A stretch of 64,000 nucleotides of DNA from Ferdinandcohnia sp036962685 (GTDB lineage: Bacteria; Bacillota; Bacilli; Bacillales; Bacillaceae_L), in assembly GCF_036962685.1 (NCBI RefSeq), contig NZ_JBALOP010000001.1, positions 1 through 64,000 on the forward strand. The letters are read 5' to 3'. Below the pieces are notes generated by a model, which worked only from the letters and a program-made list of their open reading frames with translations, was not told where the DNA came from and did no database searches. Shown piece by piece: positions 8,032 to 16,877 of this stretch (positions within the stretch are counted from its first letter, which is position 1; every line of letters starts with the position of its first letter). The translations under genes were made by a program, and so were the position numbers.

Positions 8032-10258
8032 CTATCATTGTATCCTCAAATGAGATTTCTGTTTCAAGTATATCCTCTTTGCCGGCTTTTCTAACAAATA
8101 TGACCGCCTTGAAAGTACCACTTAGGTTCCTGTCTTTCCGATTTACTTCTTTCTCTACTAATCCTCTCGCGACATTTCGATCCCAATCCAAAAATGCTAC
8201 AAACCTCAAACTATCCGGATTATAGAGAACAATTCCATATTCATCTGCTCCACCCGGTAAATATAATTCATACCGGAACACATCCTCCTTATCTCCTTTT
8301 CCAAATTGAAAGCCCATGATTCGTGGATAGTCAGGTTCTTCGATTACATACATATATGGAAGATGGTATCGATTTTTCCCTTCTTTTAAAAATAAATTCC
8401 CATAGTGTAGCCCAGCACCAATAGTACTTGGTGTGATATCCATTCCGATTGTGACCACATGTTTTTGCTTCGGTTTTACAGTAAAAGGAAGTGGCAAGTC
8501 CCATTGGATACCTTTTATGTTTTTTGGCACTTCAAAGGAATACTTCTTTTCTTCATTAGACTGATTATCCACCGTTATTTTTATCCTTTTTTCAGTACGG
8601 TTATCCTGATGAAATAGCATTCCAGCTGAAAATGAGCCCGGATAGATGAGTGTTTCCGAGTGGATGGCTTCATGAAGTTGGATTCTGCCTGCTCCTTGTT
8701 CATATGGCTTGTATAAGGTTCCATCCCCTTTTTCTAAAAGGAGTGCCGTATTCATAAGCGCGGCTTTAATTTGTTCGGGTGTCCAATCAGGGTGTGCCTG
8801 TTTTAAAATCGCACTTGCCCCAGCCACATGTGGTGCCGCCATACTTGTCCCTTGCATTTCCTCATAACCGTTTGGGATCGTACTATCAATCGCGACCCCT
8901 GGCGCTACCACATCAGGCTTAATTGCCCATGTGTGTGTAACAGGTCCACGTGAACTAAATGATGCAATCGTGTCTTTTATTTGCTGAAAAGAAGTTTTAA
9001 CAATATTGTTTTGTGACTTAATTTGTTTTTTAAGCCACTTTCCGTCGGCTTTTGAAAGCGACGCAACCGGGATTGAAAGCTCCTGATCCAGTGCCCCAGA
9101 GAATCCTCCTTCCGTGTTGTTATAGATTAAAACTGCAATCGCTTCTGCCTCCAATGCTCGAATTGCTTTTTCTGTAAATGTGATTTGACCTCGTTCCATT
9201 AAGACAATTTTGTTTTTCGCCTTTGGGAATGTTTTTTCTGTCCCAATTCCCGCATCAATGATTTCATTTTTCCTTTGTAGATTCCATGGAATTGAGCCTT
9301 GCAGTGGTATAAGCTGTATTTTCCGTTCTGCAAACCCTACCGTTATATAAGGTAAGGTCATTGGTGGTGTCGATGCGCCAACAGATATCGCTTTTGATGA
9401 CGTACCTGGGGAACCAACCGTCCAGACCTTTGGCCCCGAGTTTCCACTGGAAGTTACCGCAACAATCCCTTTTTCAGTCGCTTTATCTAATGCAAGACTT
9501 GTCGGCCAGTCTGGTCCATTGATGGTGTTGCCAAGCGAAAGATTAATAACATCGACTTTATCCTCGATTGCTTTGTCGATGGCCGCAATCACCTGTTCGG
9601 AAGTACCCATTCCCCCTGGGCCAAGTGCACGGTAGCCCACGATATCAGCCTCAGGCGCGACCCCTTTGATTTTTCCATTCGCCGCAATAATCCCCGCAAC
9701 ATGGGTTCCATGCGAGGTGTTACGCCCTTCCACTCCCCTTGTCTCCATTGGGTCGTCATCACCATCAACGAGATCATAGCCACCTTTATAATTTCGCCTA
9801 AGGTCCGGATGTGTGTAATCCACGCCTGTATCGATTACCCCAACCTTGACGCCCTTACCAGTTAAGCGATGATCCTTTTTATCAAAATGACTGCGAATCT
9901 CATCCCCACCAATAAATGGCACACTCTCACCAACAAAAGCTTGATAGGTAGCCACCGGGAAACTTTGTTGAATCCCAAATTCCGTTTTTAATTTTTGAAT
10001 ATCATGTCTTACCCCTGTTACTGAAAAACCCGGAAACACATGCTTGTAAATGTGGTTAATTTTGATGGAGGAATAGTTTGTCTTTGTTCTCTCTATTAAT
10101 GATTGAATTTGATTTTTGTCTGCAATGATAATTTCATGCACGATTTCATTCATATCCACTTTAGGCAGTGGCGGCCTGTTCGGAAAACGGTGTGCATGGG
10201 CAGGATTGCTTGAAAATAGCAAGATCGTACACATACAAATCGCAAGTAAGATTCTCAC
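8021..10258 (-). CDS. Secreted subtilisin-like serine protease (S8, PA domain)
   Basis: 745 residues from a GTG start (754 from an ATG at 10285). Order of parts: signal peptide (RILLAICMCTILLF..AHA), an inhibitor-I9-like propeptide to about residue 110, the subtilase domain interrupted by a PA insertion, then an Fn3-like tail. Counting from the longer start, the triad is Asp152 (VIDTGVD), His192 (SHGTHVAG) and Ser481 (GTSMAAPH), with oxyanion Asn282. It resembles Vpr-type extracellular or cell-wall proteases. The GTG is preferred because AAAGAGGTGG precedes it at about 7 nt while the ATG has no ribosome binding site. That Shine-Dalgarno is the 3' arm of a terminator stem. The gene is inserted between upp and atp relative to B. 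subtilis. Confidence 0.9.
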   Translation of the reverse strand: MRILLAICMCTILLFSSNPAHAHRFPNRPPLPKVDMNEIVHEIIIADKNQIQSLIERTKTNYSSIKINHIYKHVFPGFSVTGVRHDIQKLKTEFGIQQSFPVATYQAFVGESVPFIGGDEIRSHFDKKDHRLTGKGVKVGVIDTGVDYTHPDLRRNYKGGYDLVDGDDDPMETRGVEGRNTSHGTHVAGIIAANGKIKGVAPEADIVGYRALGPGGMGTSEQVIAAIDKAIEDKVDVINLSLGNTINGPDWPTSLALDKATEKGIVAVTSSGNSGPKVWTVGSPGTSSKAISVGASTPPMTLPYITVGFAERKIQLIPLQGSIPWNLQRKNEIIDAGIGTEKTFPKAKNKIVLMERGQITFTEKAIRALEAEAIAVLIYNNTEGGFSGALDQELSIPVASLSKADGKWLKKQIKSQNNIVKTSFQQIKDTIASFSSRGPVTHTWAIKPDVVAPGVAIDSTIPNGYEEMQGTSMAAPHVAGASAILKQAHPDWTPEQIKAALMNTALLLEKGDGTLYKPYEQGAGRIQLHEAIHSETLIYPGSFSAGMLFHQDNRTEKRIKITVDNQSNEEKKYSFEVPKNIKGIQWDLPLPFTVKPKQKHVVTIGMDITPSTIGAGLHYGNLFLKEGKNRYHLPYMYVIEEPDYPRIMGFQFGKGDKEDVFRYELYLPGGADEYGIVLYNPDSLRFVAFLDWDRNVARGLVEKEVNRKDRNLSGTFKAVIFVRKAGKEDILETEISFEDTMIGGH

Positions 10259-10300
10259 AAAAAAACCACCTCTTTGAGATAGCATTTCTCAAAAGGTGGT
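10259..10300 (-). terminator. upp terminator overlapping the protease ribosome binding site
   Basis: On the minus strand ACCACCTTTTGAGA (10287-10300) pairs with TCTCAAAGAGGTGGT (10265-10279) through 14 bp with one bulge and a 7-nt loop, followed at once by T7 (10259-10265). This is a classical intrinsic terminator. The 3' arm is also the best Shine-Dalgarno for the GTG start of the protease at 10256-10258. Confidence 0.85.
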
Positions 10301-10314
10301 CGAATATTAATATT

Positions 10315-10451
10315 TTGTCTAGATGCAGCGCCTAGAAAATTGAAAACTTCAACTGGCAAAGAGTGCCTCTTCGTCGAAGTCTTGACGCACAGGACGTGAT
10401 GAACTTAGTCGGCCAGTTTTTCCGTATCTGGGCAAGGCGCCTCCGCATTTC
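10315..10451 (+). repeat. Foldback repeat family I, copy B
   Basis: The left end TTGTCTAG.TGCAGCGCCTAG and right end GGCGCCTCCGCATTTCT match the other copies, and the middle has AACTTCAACT, CGAAGTC, CACAGGACGTG and CTTAGTCGGCCAG as in the copy at 62847. Its ends are imperfect inverted repeats. It fills the gap between upp and the protease. Confidence 0.7.
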
Positions 10452-10454
10452 TGA

Positions 10455-11084
10455 TTATTTCGTTCCGAATAATCGGTCTCCCGCGTCACCAAGACCTGGA
10501 ACAATATAGCCATGGTCGTTTAGCTTCTCATCAAGTGCCGCAATATAGATATCTACATCTGGATGGGCATTTTTCATTGCTTCAACACCCTCCGGTGCAG
10601 CAACAAGACACATAAACTTAATATTTGTCGCGCCCCGTTTTTTCATCGCGTTGATTGCTTCAACCGCTGAACCACCTGTAGCAAGCATCGGGTCCACGAC
10701 GATGAATTCACGCTCTTTAATATCAGAAGGCATTTTAAAATAATACTCTACTGGCTGTAGTGTTTCAGGATCACGATATAGCCCAACATGGCCAACCTTG
10801 GCAGCAGGGATCAAGTTTAAAATTCCGTCCACCATGCCTAGACCAGCACGAAGAATTGGCACAATCCCAATCTTTTTCCCAGATAAAACTTTTGAACTCG
10901 CCTTAGCAACAGGAGTTTCTACCTCTAAGTCCTCAAGCGACATATCACGAGTAATTTCAAACGCCATTAGGCTCGCTACTTCATCTACCAATTCACGGAA
11001 TTCCTTTGTACCTGTGTTTTTATCGCGTATGTATGTAAGCTTGTGCTGAATTAGTGGGTGATCAAAAACGTACACTTTCCCCAT
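10455..11084 (-). CDS. upp: Uracil phosphoribosyltransferase
   Basis: 209 residues, full family length. It makes UMP from uracil and PRPP in pyrimidine salvage. The PRPP-binding loop is VVDPMLATGGSA (about 130-141) and the uracil-binding C-terminal loop is GYIVPGLGDAGDRLFG. The ribosome binding site is AAAGGAGAGATG. In B. subtilis upp sits between glyA and the atp operon; here an SPFH pair separates it from glyA and a protease separates it from atp. Confidence 0.97.
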   Translation of the reverse strand: MGKVYVFDHPLIQHKLTYIRDKNTGTKEFRELVDEVASLMAFEITRDMSLEDLEVETPVAKASSKVLSGKKIGIVPILRAGLGMVDGILNLIPAAKVGHVGLYRDPETLQPVEYYFKMPSDIKEREFIVVDPMLATGGSAVEAINAMKKRGATNIKFMCLVAAPEGVEAMKNAHPDVDIYIAALDEKLNDHGYIVPGLGDAGDRLFGTK

Positions 11085-11259
11085 CGTTCATCTCTCCTTT
11101 TTTAAGTATGCTTCTTTTAGATTTTCCATCAGATGCAAAAATAACACCACGAACTGCATTTTTAACACTTCAATAAATTTTACAGAAAAAATAAGGCATG
11201 TTCAAGACGAAACTCAAAAATACACAGAAAGTAAAATTTAAAAATGTTCAGTTAATTCA

Positions 11260-11288
11260 TTTACAATTTTATACAAAAGTGATATCAT
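11260..11288 (+). promoter_or_regulatory. Sigma-A promoter for the SPFH gene
   Basis: TTTACA (11260-11265), a 17-bp spacer and TATCAT (11283-11288), about 43 bp ahead of the ATG at 11331. This is a good match to sigma-A. Confidence 0.7.
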
Positions 11289-11330
11289 TTTAGTATAAGA
11301 TAAATATCGAATTGAAATGAGGTTGATCGC

Positions 11331-12173
11331 ATGAAGGAAAACCAAGTATGGAAGATTAATGGGTTTTTAGGCGTACTTGTCATTGCTGTATTCATCGCCT
11401 TAGGTGTCATGATGCTGATTAACACAAAGGTTGTGTTTGGTGTTCTATTTGTCGCTCTTGCAGTGATTTTGGCTTCTGGTATCACAATCATTCAACCTAA
11501 CAAAGCAGGCGTTGTGATCTTCTTTGGTAAATATTTAGGAACAATTCGCGACAGTGGAATGTTTTTAACTGTACCATTATCTCTTCGCCGGACAGTGTCC
11601 CTACGTGTAAACAACTTTAATAGTAAAAAGCTTAAAGTAAACGACGTCGAGGGAAATCCAATTGAAATTGCAGCGGTAATTGTGTATAAGGTAGTTGATT
11701 CTGCAAAGGCCGTATTTGATGTTGACCATTATGAAGAATTCGTTGAAATTCAAAGTGAGACAGCGATTCGCCATGTTGCAACCCGCTATCCTTATGACAC
11801 ATTTGAAAATGTCGAACTCACATTGCGCGGAAATTCTGAGGAAATCTCGAATGAATTAGCTGCCGAGCTACAGGAACGTTTAAAAGTAGCAGGGGTCCAG
11901 GTTCTTGAAGCCCGTCTCACTCACCTTGCTTATTCAACCGAAATCGCCCAAGCGATGCTTCAGCGTCAACAAGCCACTGCCATTATTGCGGCTCGTCAAA
12001 AAATCGTTGAAGGTGCAGTGGGAATGGCTCAAATGGCAATCAAACAGCTTGAGCAGGATAAGACCGTTGACCTTGATGATGAGCGAAAGGTTCAAATGGT
12101 AAATAACCTACTAGTCGCAATCGTCTCTGAAAAATCTACTCAACCTGTCATTAATGCAGGAACTCTCTATTAA
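11331..12173 (+). CDS. SPFH/Band 7 domain membrane protein
   Basis: 280 residues. Two N-terminal membrane helices (about 10-31 and 35-55) precede an SPFH domain starting at NKAGVVIFFGKYLGTI; RVNNFNSKKLKVND, EGNPIEIAAVIVYKV and the AVFDVDHYEEFV..SETAIRHVA segment are typical of stomatin/prohibitin-like proteins. A charged helical C-terminus (RQKIVEGAVGMAQMAIKQLEQD) probably oligomerises. SPFH proteins scaffold membrane microdomains, but the substrate here is unknown. It lies on the strand opposite its neighbours, has its own promoter, and is followed 12 bp later by a small Arc-like gene. It is not the flotillin FloT, which is much longer. Confidence 0.85.
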   Translation: MKENQVWKINGFLGVLVIAVFIALGVMMLINTKVVFGVLFVALAVILASGITIIQPNKAGVVIFFGKYLGTIRDSGMFLTVPLSLRRTVSLRVNNFNSKKLKVNDVEGNPIEIAAVIVYKVVDSAKAVFDVDHYEEFVEIQSETAIRHVATRYPYDTFENVELTLRGNSEEISNELAAELQERLKVAGVQVLEARLTHLAYSTEIAQAMLQRQQATAIIAARQKIVEGAVGMAQMAIKQLEQDKTVDLDDERKVQMVNNLLVAIVSEKSTQPVINAGTLY

Positions 12174-12185
12174 TGAGTGGCAAAC

Positions 12186-12347
12186 ATGTCTAAAAAAAAG
12201 AGTTTTCCATTACGACTGGACCCTGACCTCTATGAAATTTTACAAAAATGGGCCGCAGATGATTTCCGTAGTGTCAATAGCCATATTGAGTTTTTATTAA
12301 GAGAAGCAGCAAAAAAGGCAGGAAGAATTCCGAAAAATAAACAGTAA
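12186..12347 (+). CDS. Small Arc-like ribbon-helix-helix protein
   Basis: 53 residues. The N-terminal strand KKSFPLRLDPDLYEILQKWA, followed by DFRSVNSHIEFLLREAAKKAG, is the pattern of Arc/MetJ ribbon-helix-helix DNA-binding proteins (beta strand, then two helices with an SVNSHIE turn). It starts 12 bp after the SPFH stop behind a weak GAGTGG site and is followed by a terminator, so the two genes probably form a unit. It could be a regulator of this pair, or an antitoxin-like protein with no toxin visible. The reading frame, not a database match, is the evidence. Confidence 0.75.
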   Translation: MSKKKSFPLRLDPDLYEILQKWAADDFRSVNSHIEFLLREAAKKAGRIPKNKQ

Positions 12348-12356
12348 TTTGAGATT

Positions 12357-12387
12357 GCGCTTGGGCTTAAGGTCCAGGCGCTTTTTT
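12357..12387 (+). terminator. Terminator of the SPFH/Arc unit
   Basis: GCGCTTGG (12357-12364) pairs with CCAGGCGC (12374-12381) with one G-T pair and is followed by six T. Confidence 0.8.
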
Positions 12388-12456
12388 GACTGCGGAAGGC
12401 AGTGGATATAAAGGTTTTCGGGGTATATTGCGGGATATGATTTTGAATATTTAATA

Positions 12457-12507
12457 TATCGGACATTCCTAATGTTTTATCGGACAGTTATTCCATTATA
12501 TCGGACA
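12457..12507. repeat. Short tandem repeat, 21-bp period
   Basis: TATCGGACA occurs at 12457, 12478 and 12499, exactly 21 bp apart, between the convergent Arc-like and glyA genes. The intervening bases share only ATTCC or AT-rich character. It resembles the 20-bp arrays at 48062 and 55505 in scale and setting. Confidence 0.6.
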
Positions 12508-12531
12508 AAAGCAGTTGGGGACGTTTAAACC

Positions 12532-12571
12532 AAAAAAGGCAGGACCCCTAATAAAATCGGAGTCCTGCCTT
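12532..12571 (-). terminator. glyA terminator
   Basis: The arms GGCAGGAC (12538-12545) and GTCCTGCC (12562-12569) are followed on the minus strand by TTTTTT. Confidence 0.85.
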
Positions 12572-12579
12572 CCTACATC

Positions 12580-13821
12580 TTAATACTCTTTATAAAGTAC
12601 GAACTTGCTAGTTAATGCTTCAACACGCTCGCTTGCTTCAGCTAACTTCGCTTCGTCTTCTGAATTTTTTAATGCAAAAGCGATGATTGATGCAATTTCA
12701 TCCATGTCCTCTAAACCAAAGCCTCTGCTTGTTACAGCAGCTGTACCGATACGGACACCACTTGTTACAAATGGGCTTTCTGGATCGAATGGAATTGTGT
12801 TTTTATTCACTGTGATGCCGATATCGTCAAGAACCTTTTCAGCCACTTTACCAGTTAAACCTAATGAACGAACATCAACTAGTAATAAGTGATTATCAGT
12901 TCCGCCAGATACTAGATCTAAGCCTTCTTTTTGTAAGGACTCAGCTAGTCTAGCCGCATTGGCTACGATATTTTTAGTATATTGCTTGAATTCATCTGTT
13001 AGTGCTTCCCCGAATGCGACTGCTTTAGCAGCAATTACATGCATTAATGGACCACCTTGGATTCCAGGGAAGATGGACTTATCGATTTTCTTCGCGAATT
13101 CTTCTTTACAAAGAATCATACCACCACGTGGACCACGTAGTGTTTTATGTGTAGTTGTCGTTACGAAATCGGCATATGGAACTGGGTTTTCGTGAATACC
13201 TGTAGCCACTAAACCTGCAATGTGAGCCATGTCGACCATTAAGTATGCTCCCACTTCGTCTGCGATTTCTCTAAACTTTTTAAAATCAATTGCACGTGGA
13301 TAAGCACTCGCACCCGCAACAATCAACTTTGGCTTATGTTGAAGTGCTTTTTCACGTACATCGTCGTAATTGATTTGATGTGTTTCAGGATCGACTCCGT
13401 ACTCCACGAAATTATATTGAATTCCACTGAAGTTTACCGGACTACCATGTGTTAAATGTCCACCATGGGAAAGATTCATCCCAAGTACAGTGTCACCCTG
13501 CTCTAGGATCGTAAAGTATACAGCCATATTTGCTTGAGCTCCAGAGTGTGGCTGCACATTTGCGTGCTCAGCGCCGAAGATTTCCTTCGCACGATCTCTT
13601 GCAATGTTCTCCACAACATCCACATGCTCACAACCACCATAGTAACGACGGCCAGGATACCCTTCTGCATATTTATTTGTTAATACAGAACCTTGGGCTT
13701 CCATGACTGCTTCACTTACAAAGTTTTCAGATGCAATCAGTTCAATTTTAGTACGCTGTCTTTGTAGTTCATCTTGTATTGCACGAAATACTTGTTGATC
13801 TTGCTCCGATAAATGTTTCAT
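12580..13821 (-). CDS. glyA: Serine hydroxymethyltransferase
   Basis: 413 residues. It interconverts serine and glycine with tetrahydrofolate, the main source of one-carbon units. The PLP lysine is Lys226 in TTTTHKTLRGPRGG; the substrate motif YAEGYPGRRYYGG lies at about 51-63. The ribosome binding site AAAGGAGG is strong. It is followed by its own terminator and lies in the usual upp-glyA-ywlG neighbourhood. Confidence 0.97.
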   Translation of the reverse strand: MKHLSEQDQQVFRAIQDELQRQRTKIELIASENFVSEAVMEAQGSVLTNKYAEGYPGRRYYGGCEHVDVVENIARDRAKEIFGAEHANVQPHSGAQANMAVYFTILEQGDTVLGMNLSHGGHLTHGSPVNFSGIQYNFVEYGVDPETHQINYDDVREKALQHKPKLIVAGASAYPRAIDFKKFREIADEVGAYLMVDMAHIAGLVATGIHENPVPYADFVTTTTHKTLRGPRGGMILCKEEFAKKIDKSIFPGIQGGPLMHVIAAKAVAFGEALTDEFKQYTKNIVANAARLAESLQKEGLDLVSGGTDNHLLLVDVRSLGLTGKVAEKVLDDIGITVNKNTIPFDPESPFVTSGVRIGTAAVTSRGFGLEDMDEIASIIAFALKNSEDEAKLAEASERVEALTSKFVLYKEY

Positions 13822-14306
13822 TTGGAATCCTCCTTTTATTCGATGTATGAATTATTCCGTAAATTTGAAAAATACTTTACCATTGTAACACTTTTATTCG
13901 GTAGTAGGAAGATTAAGTTTTTCTTTAGTTTTAGTTTGAGACCACTTTAAAATGGAGGTTTGGGCTGTTGGAACGGTACCATTATTGGTTTTTGGGGTTA
14001 CTTAATAAATTTGGAGACTTTTTATAAAACACGAACATTTTACTATTTTTATTAGAAATTGTTCATTTATTGTAGAACAAGAGGGACGGTTCTATTGGAG
14101 AATATTTCAGGCATGAAACAACATGGGGAGATGATAATTTGTGGAGATTATTCATAATAAGTTGTCTTTTAACTCTTTCCATCCGATTACCTTCACTTCC
14201 TAATTCTCTTTCTCATCCTTCTCCACCTTTTTCTTTTCAGCTTCGGTAAGGGGGGGACGTGCCAACTGTTAAATTGATACACTTAAAAATTAAATTTTTG
14301 TCCAAT
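13822..14306. other. Intergenic region with no recognised gene
   Basis: AT-rich, with stops in all frames and no convincing ribosome binding site-linked frame. It must contain the glyA promoter at its left end, but no clear -35/-10 pair, riboswitch or purine-repressor box could be identified by eye. Confidence 0.5.
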
Positions 14307-14350
14307 AAAAAAAGGAACCACAAGAACCGCCCCCTTGGTCCTTGGCTCCT
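14307..14350 (-). terminator. ywlG terminator
   Basis: An imperfect stem GGAGCCAAGGACC..GGTTCTTGTGGTTCC (14314-14350) is followed on the minus strand by seven T (14307-14313). Confidence 0.7.
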
Positions 14351-14360
14351 CGTAGCTCTT

Positions 14361-14933
14361 CTAGCACTTCTTGTTTTCTTTTTTATCAGGATAGACAGCT
14401 CGTTCGCCACCAATAAGTTTTGGTCTAGCTTTGGCCATTGTAACGTGAGCCCCACCAATCTCTTTTACCGAACTTCGAATCGGCACTGCGACATGCTTTA
14501 GATGCATACCGATGAAGGTGTCGCCGATATCAATTCCCGCTTCAGCCTTTATAAATTCAACCACAACCGGATCGTTAAACTGTCCGTATGCATAGGTTGC
14601 CATCGCACCACCTGCTGTTCGGACTGGAACGACCGTTACTTGCTCATAATTTTTATGTAATGCCGTTTCACGCTCAACAACCAATGCACGGTTTAAATGC
14701 TCACAGCACTGAAACGCAAGCTCAATACCTACATCTTTTCGAAGGGAATCCAATTCACCAAAAATCATTTTCGCTACTTCCTCTGATCCCGCCGTTCCGA
14801 TGCGTTCACCGATGACCTCACTTGTACTGCAACCGACAATGAGTAGTTCGCCTTTTTTCAACGATGCCTTTTCCACAAACTCTGAAAGAATCGTTCGAAG
14901 CTGTCTTCCCCACAATTCAAGGTCTGCAACCAT
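14361..14933 (-). CDS. ywlG: UPF0340 family protein YwlG
   Basis: 190 residues from the chosen start. The N-terminal helix is followed by LLIVGCSTSEVIGERIGTAGS (about 33-53), and GGAMATYAYG and IGGAHVTMAKARPKLIGGERA near the end are typical of the conserved UPF0340 family of unknown function. An upstream start at 14975 would lie within a stem-loop and has no ribosome binding site. The ATG at 14931-14933 follows GGAGG by 8 nt. The C-terminus is lysine-rich (DKKENKKC). It is 64 bp from rpiB and probably co-transcribed with it. Confidence 0.88.
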   Translation of the reverse strand: MVADLELWGRQLRTILSEFVEKASLKKGELLIVGCSTSEVIGERIGTAGSEEVAKMIFGELDSLRKDVGIELAFQCCEHLNRALVVERETALHKNYEQVTVVPVRTAGGAMATYAYGQFNDPVVVEFIKAEAGIDIGDTFIGMHLKHVAVPIRSSVKEIGGAHVTMAKARPKLIGGERAVYPDKKENKKC

Positions 14934-14960
14934 TCCCAAAACCTCCTTACCGAAATCAAA

Positions 14961-14990
14961 TACGCCTGATTTCACATCTCCTCAGGCGTA
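14961..14990 (-). promoter_or_regulatory. rpiB-ywlG intercistronic stem-loop
   Basis: A perfect 9-bp inverted repeat TACGCCTGA/TCAGGCGTA (14961-14969 and 14982-14990), followed on the minus strand by TTTGATTT. This is a weak terminator or attenuator lying 28 bp before the ywlG start. Confidence 0.5.
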
Positions 14991-14997
14991 ACATCTT

Positions 14998-15447
14998 TTA
15001 TTGCTCAATGCTGTTTTCGTATTCAGTGATTTTATTGATTCTGTTTTCATGACGACCACCTGAGAACTCAGTAGTTAGCCATGTTTTTGCAATTTCAAGA
15101 GCAAGCCCTGGACCGATAACACGCTCACCCATTGCCAGAATGTTGCTGTTATTATGCTCGCGAGTTGCCTTTGCACTAAACACATCATGGCAAAGTGCGC
15201 AACGGATGCCATGAACCTTATTCGCAGCAATACTCATTCCGATACCAGTTCCGCAAATTAAAATCCCACGATCATATTCGCCGTTTGCTACTTTTTTCGC
15301 AACCGGTAGGGCATAATCTGGATAGTCAACAGAGGTTGAGCACTCGCATCCAAAATCATCGTATTCAATCTTAAGTTCATCCAATAATTTTTTGATTTCT
15401 TCACGTAATACTAAACCACCATGGTCTGAAGCAATTGCAACTTTCAT
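14998..15447 (-). CDS. rpiB: Ribose-5-phosphate isomerase B
   Basis: 149 residues starting MKVAIASDHGG. RpiB/LacAB-family enzyme that interconverts ribose-5-phosphate and ribulose-5-phosphate. Conserved elements are DHGG (phosphate binding), the ICGTGIGMSIAANK loop (cysteine base) and GARVI-like EHNNSNILAMGERVIG. The ATG at 15445-15447 follows GGGGG by about 7 nt; the longer frame is not supported. A 17-bp fragment of repeat family II (ATCAAATGCGCCTTGGC) lies just upstream at 15463-15479. Confidence 0.94.
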   Translation of the reverse strand: MKVAIASDHGGLVLREEIKKLLDELKIEYDDFGCECSTSVDYPDYALPVAKKVANGEYDRGILICGTGIGMSIAANKVHGIRCALCHDVFSAKATREHNNSNILAMGERVIGPGLALEIAKTWLTTEFSGGRHENRINKITEYENSIEQ

Positions 15448-15519
15448 TGTAAATCCCCCTATAATCAAATGCGCCTTGGCTAGTAATCAGCCCTAAGACA
15501 TAACTTTACCCTTATTATA

Positions 15520-15557
15520 CCTAAAAAAGAACTCCCGAACCAAAACGGGAGCTTTTT
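15520..15557 (-). terminator. Chemoreceptor gene terminator
   Basis: CTCCCG/CGGGAG with an 8-nt loop; both sides carry A/T runs, and on the minus strand TTCTTTTTT follows. It serves the chemoreceptor gene. Confidence 0.75.
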
Positions 15558-15568
15558 TCTGGAGAGTT

Positions 15569-16855
15569 TTATAACGTAAATCGTTGAATGGTTTGCTTTA
15601 ATTGACTCGCTTGGTTAGCAAGCTCCTGAGCTAATTGATCCACTTCACAAATTACACTTGTTTGGTGCTGGGTTGCAGCACTAACTTCCTGTGCACCAGC
15701 AGACGTTTCTTCTGCAATCGCCGCTACTTCTTGTGATTGCAACGATGTCGCTTGAATACGATCCATTTGTTTTTCAACTAGAGCAGCAATTTGCTTCACT
15801 GCATCTGCTACCTCATGGACAGAGGTTGTCATTTCAGCAATTGCCTCATTTGTGATCGTTCCTTTTTTCGCTTCTTCGTTTGCAACTGCCACTTGTTCGG
15901 AAATCTGTACGACCACATTTCGGACCTCTTGCTGGATATTTTTAATCAACTCGGAAATGCCTTGAACTGCTTTTGAGCTCTCGTCCGCAAGCTTCCTCAC
16001 TTCTTCCGCCACAACCGCAAAGCCTTTTCCATGCTCACCTGCACGAGCTGCTTCAATGGAAGCATTCAATGCAAGCAGGTTTGTTTGGCCGGCAATATCG
16101 CCAACAAGTGAAATAATATGCTCAACTTCCTTCGCATTCGTCTCTAATCGATTAACTGCCTCAAGCGAGGTTTGATTGTTCTCAACAAGCTTATTAATTC
16201 CCGAAACGAGCGAATGCACAACTTCTTTACTGTCATTTAATGTATCAACCATTTCAACTGACAAATTTTGTGAGGTTTTCGCGTTTTGTTGAACCTCTTC
16301 TGCTATTTGGATGACATCCTCCACTGATTCAGCTGTCTCTTGAATCGATATCGCAGAGCTATCAGCCCCTCTGGAAATCTCAGAAATGGTGCGATTAATA
16401 TTTTCCGCCTGTTCAGAAGCAAGACTAGATGCCTTTGTTATCTCAATCACTTTTTCATTTGTATTTTCAAAGTTTCCTTCGATTTTTTGAACCATTTCAC
16501 GTAGATTATGTAGCATTTTATTAAAAGCAAGACTTAAGCTGCGAATCTCGTCATCTGATTTTGAAACAGGAACATCCTCCCGAATATCACCATTTGCAGC
16601 ATGAATGGCCACCTGTTCAAGCCTTTGAAGTGGCTTTGTGATGAAGGATGCCGCAAAAAAGGCAAGAATCCCAGACCAGATAATTCCTAACGCTAATGTG
16701 CCAATCACAAAGACTTGTTGACTCACCATTTCTTGAATGAAAGGATACACAAAGTAAATAAATAACGCCGATGTTGAATACGTCACAACCGCTAAAATGG
16801 TTGTAAATAGTACCAATTTTAACCTCAGACCAAATTTATAGTGTCTTTTCTCCAA
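15569..16855 (-). CDS. Methyl-accepting chemotaxis protein
   Basis: 428 residues from a TTG start that follows GGGGGAGA at good spacing. Two membrane helices (about 14-35 and 43-66) are separated by only a few residues, so there is almost no extracellular sensor. A HAMP domain (about 67-120) and the MCP signalling coiled coil follow, with the conserved hairpin tip containing GKGFAVVAEEVRKLAD. It probably senses an intracellular or membrane state and signals through CheA. It sits between rpiB and ywlE, where B. subtilis has no receptor gene, so this is probably a lineage-specific insertion. Confidence 0.92.
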   Translation of the reverse strand: MEKRHYKFGLRLKLVLFTTILAVVTYSTSALFIYFVYPFIQEMVSQQVFVIGTLALGIIWSGILAFFAASFITKPLQRLEQVAIHAANGDIREDVPVSKSDDEIRSLSLAFNKMLHNLREMVQKIEGNFENTNEKVIEITKASSLASEQAENINRTISEISRGADSSAISIQETAESVEDVIQIAEEVQQNAKTSQNLSVEMVDTLNDSKEVVHSLVSGINKLVENNQTSLEAVNRLETNAKEVEHIISLVGDIAGQTNLLALNASIEAARAGEHGKGFAVVAEEVRKLADESSKAVQGISELIKNIQQEVRNVVVQISEQVAVANEEAKKGTITNEAIAEMTTSVHEVADAVKQIAALVEKQMDRIQATSLQSQEVAAIAEETSAGAQEVSAATQHQTSVICEVDQLAQELANQASQLKQTIQRFTL

Positions 16856-16877
16856 CCGATTCTCCCCCTGAATCTAT

